Assembly (NCBI GenBank): GCA_964017065.1
Contig: OZ024788.1
Location: 3,047,887 to 3,111,886 of the forward strand
Source: Haliclona indistincta
Lineage: Eukaryota > Porifera > Demospongiae > Haplosclerida > Chalinidae
Length of the DNA: 64,000 nt
Reading direction: 5' to 3'
Shown: one piece after another, positions 57,273 through 64,000 of the stretch
How the letters are laid out: each line of letters begins with the position of its first letter
Position numbering within the stretch: the stretch's first letter is position 1
Translations under genes and position numbers: made by a program
The notes under the pieces: model-generated
The model's database searches: none
What the model saw: the letters and a program-made list of their open reading frames with translations, nothing else
What the model was told of the DNA's origin: nothing

Positions 57273-57469
57273 TTACTATGATAACAATGAATTAGTGTGA
57301 TGTAGCTATCATGATGAATGCTATGTTGTTATACTGTAAAGTATACACACCTCACACACTATGGGATATTTCCTGCACTTGTTGTTCATTAATTTTAGTT
57401 ACTCAGTTAGTACACTCACACAAGGCAGGCATATCAGGCAAGTAAACTACTGAAGACCAGCCCAAAAGG

Positions 57470-57648
57470 AGTATCCAACAGGCTAGTAGTAACTATAGCT
57501 TACCTGTAACAATGCAGCTGTGTATATAAGATCACCACAATAAGGCTTGTACAATAATACTGAAACCCAACTACAGTCGCCCCACATCAGTCAGTACCAG
57601 CCCACATCACTGGATAGCCTGCATGCTGGTACGTATAATACAGCTGGT
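57470..57648 (+). promoter_or_regulatory. Class B promoter block of P11
   Basis: AGTATCCAACAGGCTAGTAG, TAACAATGCAGCTGTGTATA, GTACAATAATACTGAAACCC, CAGTACCAGCCCACATCACT, GGATAGCCTGCATGC, then GTATAATAC about 110 bases before the ATG. Confidence 0.65.
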
Positions 57649-57758
57649 GTTGCACAACCAAGTCAGATTATCAAGTCTGCTATCCCAAGTGACCCAACTC
57701 AGACTATCCAGAAATCTGAATTTTAGTGTATCAGTGAACAAAGCAACAAGTCCACAGA

Positions 57759-59273
57759 ATGGAACCCAATCTCCGACAAAAAAGTAAGATCTTGGAATAG
57801 CACACATGTTTGTTTAATCACACTTGCAAAAACACAGGCAAAAAGTACATTGAGATTCTAGCAGCTGGTTTTATAGAAATTGCACTGGTCATACTCAGCT
57901 CTATTACTGGGCAGCTGATCCATTTGTCATACAGTGAAAACCTTCGGGACTCAAACAAATACGTTTGGGGAAAACGGTTCTGCAACTTTGTCTTACTGGC
58001 GATCATGACTCCTCTGTTTTTGATCATAAATACTACCCCGGCAGTCTTCATAATGACAAGTTGGATTACTGGATCAGTCAATGTATTCAATGTGACATTT
58101 ATCTTCAACGTACCAAAGATCGCTGATAACAGTATACCGAATATCGTGATGTCAACCCAAAGCAACGACAAGCACTTTCTCAATGATAGTAAAGTTATCG
58201 ACAACCTCATCGAATTTGAAGCATTCTCTAAACTGGTCATTCTGTTTATAGGTGTTTCCAGCGCTCTTTCTTTTCTCCTGTTCATATACGCACTCGTGTG
58301 TACCTACAAATGTGATTGGCTGTGGACACAGTGCACCGCTCCAGAACAAAGGCCTCTGAATGCCAGGCCCGATCCCATGCCTAGGCCTCTGGATCCCTTT
58401 CAATACAAAGATAGAGACAATGAATTAAATCCAACTTCGACCAAAATCGACCTGCCAGAATCTCTCTACTTTATCGTTCTATTCGTAATCAACATTGCCC
58501 TTTGGATTGCTTGTGCAGTCGTGTTTTGTGCCTTTCACTTCTACAGACAGTACTACACAGATGACGACAATAAGAATTTTAGATCTAACCCTACATGGCT
58601 GGAGGCACTTGGCTTTGGAATGTACATGTACTCTCTGCTGTGTACGATTGTCAGTTGCTTCATCTTCTCAAAGATAGCCTACTCAGTCACTCACAGGTGC
58701 TTGAAACTGTACGATGAATTCACAGAACATCGAAAACAAGATGATGAAGATGGCGATGGACTAGAGCGTCTTATTCGACGAGATCTCCAGTTTACAAAAA
58801 TGGCTCAGGCAACGATAATCCACTTTGAGTACTGGTTCACACTACATTGGATATTCTACACTGTCACTTCATTCCTCTTGATCGCTCTGTTTCTAGACAT
58901 GGTAGAGTTCTACATGCATTCCAAATTTTTTTCCCCCACCAATCTAGCAATTGGATTTCAAGACGTGGAGCTAGTCATTTTCGCCTTGTTCACACTACAG
59001 CACTGTTTTCTCTTCCTCTATCCGTGCTTCAAAGCAGCCGCAGTGACTGTGTCTCGTGAAAAGCTCATCAAGAAAGTGAACGCTTATCAAGGTGATAATC
59101 ATCCATTGACCCGTGAGAGGAAGCAGCTGTATATCCAGCATCTCAAGAATATGAAGTTCGGGTTTCGTGTCAGCTTCTTCTGTGCTCGACTACGATTCGG
59201 GTTCAACGTTGCCTACATATCGATATTCATCGGTCTCTTGGGCGTGCTACTGAAACTAACTGGAGTGTTCTGA
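57759..59273 (+). CDS. Array paralogue P11, simplest member, 486 residues
   Basis: Two exons: 57759-57783 (MEPNLRQK) and 57838-59273, joined in phase 1 over a 54-base intron. It lacks the variable N-terminal exons, so it shows the core of the family. Hydrophobic segments lie at about 18-37, 58-85, 142-165, 220-241, 265-292, 343-363, 386-414 and 450-482. The loop 90-140 has sequons (NVT, NDS). PRPLDPF is at about 191-197 and STKIDLPESLYF at 210-221. An acidic region (KQDDEDGDGLE) follows segment 5, basic SREKLIKK follows segment 7, and KFGFRVSFFCAR leads into segment 8. No known catalytic or receptor motif is seen. It is the closest relative of P7. Confidence 0.9.
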
Positions 59274-59512
59274 ACCAGTAAAAGCAAGTGTTGACAGTTA
59301 ATTTGCATGTTAGTATTAGCTAGATTGGTCACATAGTAACATAGTGCACCAGCAAAGTATTCTACTTGCCTACAGTAGGATTTGATTTTGTATATGACTA
59401 TGATTTTTGTATGATTTGATCAAGTGACTGCTATTATGTACGCAGATCTTATTGTGATTTTGTATGAACTGTTCAATCAACTGTAAAATCTTTCTTTGTG
59501 GTAATTTTAATT

Positions 59513-60511
59513 GGGGCGAGCCTGAGCGAGCCCCACATTGATTGGCACAATGGCCCACGCGGCGGGGAATGTTTCTATCAATCTATCTATCTATCTGTCA
59601 CGGGGTAGCGTTTGTCCTTTTCAATCATATGGCGAGGCCCATACTGTAGTATTGTATGCGAGGTCCACGAGGGCAGCAATTGCAAGGCCCCGAGATTGCA
59701 CGTTCTTTCATAACTACTCGACGTTCTTTCATAACTCGACTGCAAAATGGACGACTCGACGATTCGCCTTCCCATCTCGCTTTTCCATGAATCATGATGC
59801 ACCCGGCGCCCTCATCAGCGATACTGTGACTGACGCTGCAGCAAGAACCAGGGCTTTGGCGCGGGAGAGGAAGCGCAGACAGCGTGAACTTGAAGAGAGA
59901 CACCACTGCTACTCGGCCCATACAATCCCGCGCTGTATTACTCTCCATTACAAATAATTGAGCAAACAGACTTTCAAACCTTCGTGAAAGGGCTAACAAA
60001 AGACTGTCTACAGAAACTGAAGAACATAGGTTATAGTTATTGACTCAATGCTAAGACATGTCTTGCTTATGACTCCTCCTTTTTCCCGGACACTGCTAAA
60101 CTATGGAACAAATTACCTGCTGAGATTGTCTCCGCTTCATCCCTCTCTGTTTTCAAGAGAGATATTCGTGGCTATCTATCTAATTTAATCTAGTAACTTA
60201 TGATTTTTGTCTTTTCTTTTGGTTGGTACCGTTGAAGCTTTTTGCTACTGGTACAGCCATGCAAAATTGTCATAGAAAAAAGTATTTAGAGAGAGCAGAA
60301 TATTATATTTTAATACTAGCAGCAACTTCTGACTCCAAATGGATGGTTTTGGTTAATTATCAATGAAAGAACACAACAGAGGAAGATAGATAATAAATTG
60401 TTACTATTAGTGAATTTTATTTATGTGTGAGGCAAATACATGCTGTAAGTATACCTATTTACATGTTACACACTAACAAGGCTAAATTATATCAATGCTC
60501 AGGCTCGCCCC
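59513..60511. mobile_element. Inverted-repeat element carrying a LINE tail
   Basis: Perfect 15-base ends GGGGCGAGCCTGAGC and its complement. The interior holds a + frame at 59538-59957 with an Arg-rich RALARERKRRQRELE run, of uncertain origin, then a reverse-transcriptase tail. No target duplication is clear. Confidence 0.6.
60053..60193 (+). mobile_element. LINE reverse-transcriptase C-terminal fragment
   Basis: Reads Y-D-S-S-F-F-P-D-T-A-x-L-W-N-K-L-P-A-E-I then SSLSVFKRDIRGYL, the usual tail of non-LTR reverse transcriptases. Only about 47 codons remain, with frameshifts upstream. Confidence 0.75.
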
Positions 60512-61482
60512 TGCCATTCCATGAATGTACTAGTTTTAAAACATGTTACGGGTTTGGTACCACAAGTTTTATTTAGCTAAGTCAACACATTACACAGGTG
60601 GTTGATGTATGCATTGTATGAGTGTATGGCTTCAAACTCACACCATACATTCTCAGACTACAATTGGAGTTTCCCACTGAGAAGCTTATGTACACAGCGA
60701 TCAATAGCTCTGTAGGCACAGAGGGTTTCATACAGGATTTTTGCCTGGGGGAAATACAACAGCAGGGGTTCTGGGGGCATAGCCTCCCAGATGCTGACAC
60801 TATTAGACAACGTTCCTTGCCATTTTTTCACAGTTAGATACACAATTTATAAATGAGTTATAACCACAATGTTATCACTCAATATAATTTGGTGAAATTC
60901 CAGGGCACCCCACTGTATGAAACCCAGCAATCCCTTCTTGTGGACACCTATGGTAATCTCTTTGCACAACTCCTGAAATCAGGACACTTCTCTAATAAGG
61001 ACATTATTTCGAGTCCCAAGTGATTCTGGGATAGAGGGGTTCCACTGTACATAGTATCTAAACGAGGTTCAGCACAAGAGCACACTGCGATCAGGAGGAC
61101 AGCTTTGGATAGGAGACAAGCATTAAGGCCAAAGTTCTCCGTTTGGCCAGTTGGCTGCTTCAAGACTATACCTGAACTAATATCGTATTGTTTGTCCACT
61201 AAACTGTTTATTTTGTGCATGCATGGTTATACCCTCTGGGTCTCTGCCTAATATGAACCTTTGAACCACTGTGTCAACCAAAATGTGTGTATCTGCGCTC
61301 TGTGATTTCATGTTGCACTTTTGTGAGTATTAAATTCTACAGTTTTGGATTCAAACTTAGTGCATCCTAAATTGAAATAGCAATGTATGTTTGGTAAATT
61401 AGCAAATTCACAGAAATATCAAACATTCGCATGCGTAAAAAATAGCTACATTATCCCATTTTTATCCCATTACACATAAATA
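60512..61482. other. Stretch 3' of the USB1-like gene
   Basis: I searched by eye on the - strand for the missing USB1 C-terminal exon (a second H-x-S followed by Leu/Ile-Ala-Trp) and did not find it. The open frames here resemble nothing I know. Confidence 0.4.
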
Positions 61483-62889
61483 TTATTTTACAACCGCATT
61501 TTCTAACATGAGACCTCTACACCACTTGTATTTATAATGACGCCCTCTGCGGCGATAATTACCAAAAATATTGTATACTTTAATGAACCTTGTCATATTC
61601 CTGAGTTTCTCTCTCAGAGTATTTGTCAGTGGTTCGATCCAGTGGAACATTATCGGCACAGTGCGAGAGAGACTGATGTGAAGATCAGTGAGTGGGAAGG
61701 TGTGTAGCTCCGCCCATCCTTTAGCAGGAGGAAGGAGAGTAGCCAGTGTCTGCTGGTAGGACTGTATATTGGAGATGATCTCCTCATCAAATTGAACTAC
61801 ATGTAGAGGCAACGAAAGAAGCAATACAACTGTTGTGATAAAAAGATCGCAAAAGATACAGTTTACTTTCATGCTCTACTAAAAGGTATAGGCAAATAAT
61901 TTCATGACTAAAGTAAGTTATTTAAATAAGAACTATAAAAGGTTTTTTATCGAAGGTACTTGAGTTTAGTGTACAATGCTTGACTGACTGTACTTCAAGC
62001 AATATTATTTCTAACTGACCTGGTATGTAAATGTATGTCGGCCAATTCCCGCGGACGTGAGCAAAGGATCGCTTTCTTCCAGAATGCTTAGCACTGCCCT
62101 CCTTATGCTGATCTGCACAGGACAATTACAGATGGGTTTAGTGAGTTACTAAAAATACCTTCAAAGTGCACATACAAGACTACAACACAAATTTACACAT
62201 AAGCAGCATAAAGGGTTCCGGGCAACTTTATTTTTAGAAGATACAGTCTGACTGAGTGCTCATCAAGAAATTGCAAACGGTGATATCAAGCTGATTGACC
62301 CACACCAAGTGCAGTCATAGAGCGGCTAGAATTTTAAATTTGCTGTCTACCTCAAACATACAGGAGTATTACGTACAGTGCAAACATATTAGGATTTGAA
62401 TGGATCAATGCATCATTGATGCTACAGTTGAAAAGTGTGTGTACAGGGAAAAATGCTCAGAGTGGTATGCTTAGTACAAGTGGGGCGGGCTCCAGACAAA
62501 TCCATGTACACAATGGGTGGGGCTGAAATGCAGCAGTACATAGCAAGGACACACAGCATGATTACACAGTAGTGAGATTCTGGAGATGTCAACTAGCTAG
62601 TGACTTGCCTTTGTCGTCATCAAACATGTCTGCAATACTCTGAGGCAGAGGTAAAGGGCTACTCCTGTAGAAACAGAAAACTGAATCAACACATGCATGC
62701 AGTAGAGAGAGCACACCTTACTAAATACAAATGGTACAAAACACGTATTTCTAGTTGTGTATACCTCTTTAGTTTCTTGGTGGGTCGTTCAATGCACTCT
62801 TCATCTCCTCTCTCGCTCTCTTCTTCATCTGTCAAGGGAGCTCCTTCACTGCTGTCAGAAGAGGAGTACTGTACCAGCTTTTGGGACAT
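61483..62889 (-). CDS. USB1: USB1-like U6 snRNA phosphodiesterase, C-terminal half not found
   Basis: Model exons, in transcript order, are 62889-62765, 62637-62609, 62112-62020 and 61796-61483, giving 186 residues in a consistent frame. The sequence follows USB1: a serine-rich acidic start (MSQKLVQYSSSDSSEG), SIADMF, then RSFAHVRGNWPTYIYIP, and HISLSRTVPIMFHWIEP with the first H-x-S catalytic motif of the 2H phosphoesterase fold. USB1 trims the 3' end of U6 snRNA in the nucleus. Intron 2 begins with GC (AAAG|GCAAGT). The second H-x-S motif is absent: exon 4 may instead splice at 61579 (GTATAC) to an exon I cannot locate, or the gene is truncated. Human USB1 is about 265 residues. The start at 62889 is preferred over an in-frame ATG at 62904. 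Confidence 0.8.
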
Positions 62890-63252
62890 CGCATAGCATC
62901 CCAACTGTGCACTCTAAAAAAGCGTCAGGTTATCACCATAATAAAGGATCCTCGATACAAGCAGCATGACGATCATAGTGCTCCAAAAATCTCAACAAAA
63001 ACCACTGAACAACTAGCAATCACGCTTACTTAGCAACAGTTTTCAGTCTGTTTTTTCTGAAGTAAAGCAGCGAGTCACTGCAGTGGCTGTGCAGAGAGAG
63101 AAATTTGCTGCGAGTTCTTCCACGTGCGCGCGCTCTTGCAGATGTAGGTGGGGTTTGTTATCCAGCGTGAACGCCCGCGAAGAACAACGCCCTCACACAC
63201 GTGCTGTCAACTGTCGACACAGAAAGACAGAGCCGAAGCCACAGCCGCCAAG
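62890..63252. promoter_or_regulatory. Divergent promoter of USB1-like and RPA43-like genes
   Basis: The two start codons face apart with about 530 bases between them. The segment is GC-richer near 63115-63250 (CACGTGCGCGCGC), has no TATA box that I can see, and includes a likely 5'UTR exon of the RPA43-like gene ending at 63252 (CCAAG|GTAGAT). Confidence 0.5.
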
Positions 63253-63422
63253 GTAGATATTATGTTACGACGTTCAGGTGTGTAGCAAAGCACCCAACAG
63301 TATCACTGTAATCTAAATTATCTTTTCTTATTTCTGTCTGTAGCAATAAACCATGCATGCATGTTCTCATTGTTGTCGATTATTTTTCATTCTAATCTGT
63401 CCTTATATTTTCAGCACACAAC

Positions 63423-63893
63423 ATGTCGAAGATGGAAGAACCAAAAGAGTGTTTTGAGGTCGTTCAAGTACGACAACCAATGACCTTGCAGCTACCATCT
63501 TACATCAACAAAATCCATGATAAAGTGCTTGAATACCTCAACAGCCGAGTGTTGCAATCCTCTCCTGATCTTGACAGCATTTTGTTGTGCTACAGCAATC
63601 CACAGGTGCTCAATAAAGTGGGAAACACAGAAAATGAACTCGTACACTTTGACTTGGAATATCAGGCATTTGTCTTCAAGTTCACTCAATGTGTAGGCAA
63701 GATGCTATCAGGCAAGGTCAACCACATCAGGGACAGCTATGTGCGATGTCTGATCTACGACTGCTTCAATGCTCATGTTGAGCTTTACGAGGGACCGCAC
63801 GATCATCTTGAAGTTGGTGAAGAAATTAAACTGTATGTCACTGAGCTTAATATCGTGGGAGACTTAGTTTTGCTCAAAGGAGAACTACTGTAA
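63423..63893 (+). CDS. POLR1F: RPA43/POLR1F-like RNA polymerase I subunit, short form
   Basis: A 156-residue coding exon with a probable 5'UTR intron (63253-63414; acceptor TATTTTCAG). The N-terminal part (YINKIHDKVLEYLNSRVLQ, then YSNPQVLNKV..., then FDLEYQAFVFKF) fits the tip-associated Rpb7/Rpa43 N-terminal fold, and GKVNHIRDSYVRCLIYDCFNA followed by GDLVLLKGELL fits the OB-fold part of RPA43. This subunit with its partner forms the Pol I stalk that recruits the initiation factor RRN3 in the nucleolus. The usual long charged C-terminal tail of animal RPA43 is missing: the stop follows directly after the OB core, as in short fungal forms. It is head to head with the USB1-like gene. Confidence 0.8.
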   Translation: MSKMEEPKECFEVVQVRQPMTLQLPSYINKIHDKVLEYLNSRVLQSSPDLDSILLCYSNPQVLNKVGNTENELVHFDLEYQAFVFKFTQCVGKMLSGKVNHIRDSYVRCLIYDCFNAHVELYEGPHDHLEVGEEIKLYVTELNIVGDLVLLKGELL

Positions 63894-64000
63894 ATTATTT
63901 TAACAGTAAATTTTAACTCCGTCACCCGCCCAAAATTTAATTCAAAGTTGTATTCTTAGAATAATTAATCACGGTTGAGTCGTCTAAAATTATTCATTAG

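Noticed and set aside
397..59273. Array proteins as GPCRs or insect-type gustatory receptors
   Set aside because: Eight rather than seven hydrophobic segments, no DRY/NPxxY, no TYhhhhQF-like last-helix motif, and the conserved cores match neither group.
59538..59957. 139-codon frame with an Arg-rich run
   Set aside because: Lies inside an inverted-repeat element and joins no gene. The basic run recalls mobile-element proteins, but I cannot name one.
1..64000. tRNA or rRNA genes
   Set aside because: Scanning for B-box-like words and conserved rRNA segments by eye gave nothing convincing; a covariance-model search would be needed to be sure.

Overview
The window looks like nuclear DNA of an intron-rich, AT-rich animal with small introns and many short transposons. 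A demosponge such as Amphimedon is my best guess: it would fit the FN3 protein with a cell-death-type bundle, the very large beta-helix/multi-pass membrane protein, and the lineage-specific gene array. No organism can be proven from the sequence alone. Nothing looks bacterial or viral.

The core is a same-strand (+) tandem array of eleven paralogues (called P1-P11 here), from base 397 to 59273, of a multi-pass membrane protein family I do not recognise. Each gene has one long 3' exon of about 1.35-2.1 kb carrying about eight hydrophobic segments. It is preceded by one to four short exons joined almost always in phase 1. Seven copies read intact (P1, P2, P3, P5, P8, P9, P11). P4, P6 and P10 each carry a single frame-breaking indel (19-nt loss, 8-nt duplication, 1-nt loss). 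P7 is a clear pseudogene, and at least three relict fragments lie between genes. Six copies contain an in-frame minisatellite of private sequence, placed in the N-terminal exons, the third loop or the fifth loop.

Two unrelated genes interrupt the array. At 11005-12767 (+) is a protein with an N-terminal alpha-helical bundle resembling HeLo/MLKL-type domains followed by three FN3 domains; it is frameshifted at a run of seven A. At 36463-40140 (-) is a 1225-residue secreted-to-membrane protein with right-handed beta-helix repeats, a cysteine-rich stalk and a multi-pass C-terminal region. Its 5' region is duplicated next to it and again inside an intron of P4.

Beyond 59.3 kb the window changes to single-copy housekeeping genes: a USB1-like U6 snRNA phosphodiesterase (-), apparently lacking its C-terminal half, head to head with an RPA43/POLR1F-like RNA polymerase I subunit (+).

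The spaces between genes hold many non-autonomous DNA transposons: a hAT-type element with an 8-bp target duplication, a TA-flanked GC-rich MITE, long foldback elements and several other inverted-repeat families. There are also two LINE reverse-transcriptase tails. Duplicated upstream blocks define at least two promoter classes in the array, and identical patches in the 3' exons suggest continuing gene conversion.
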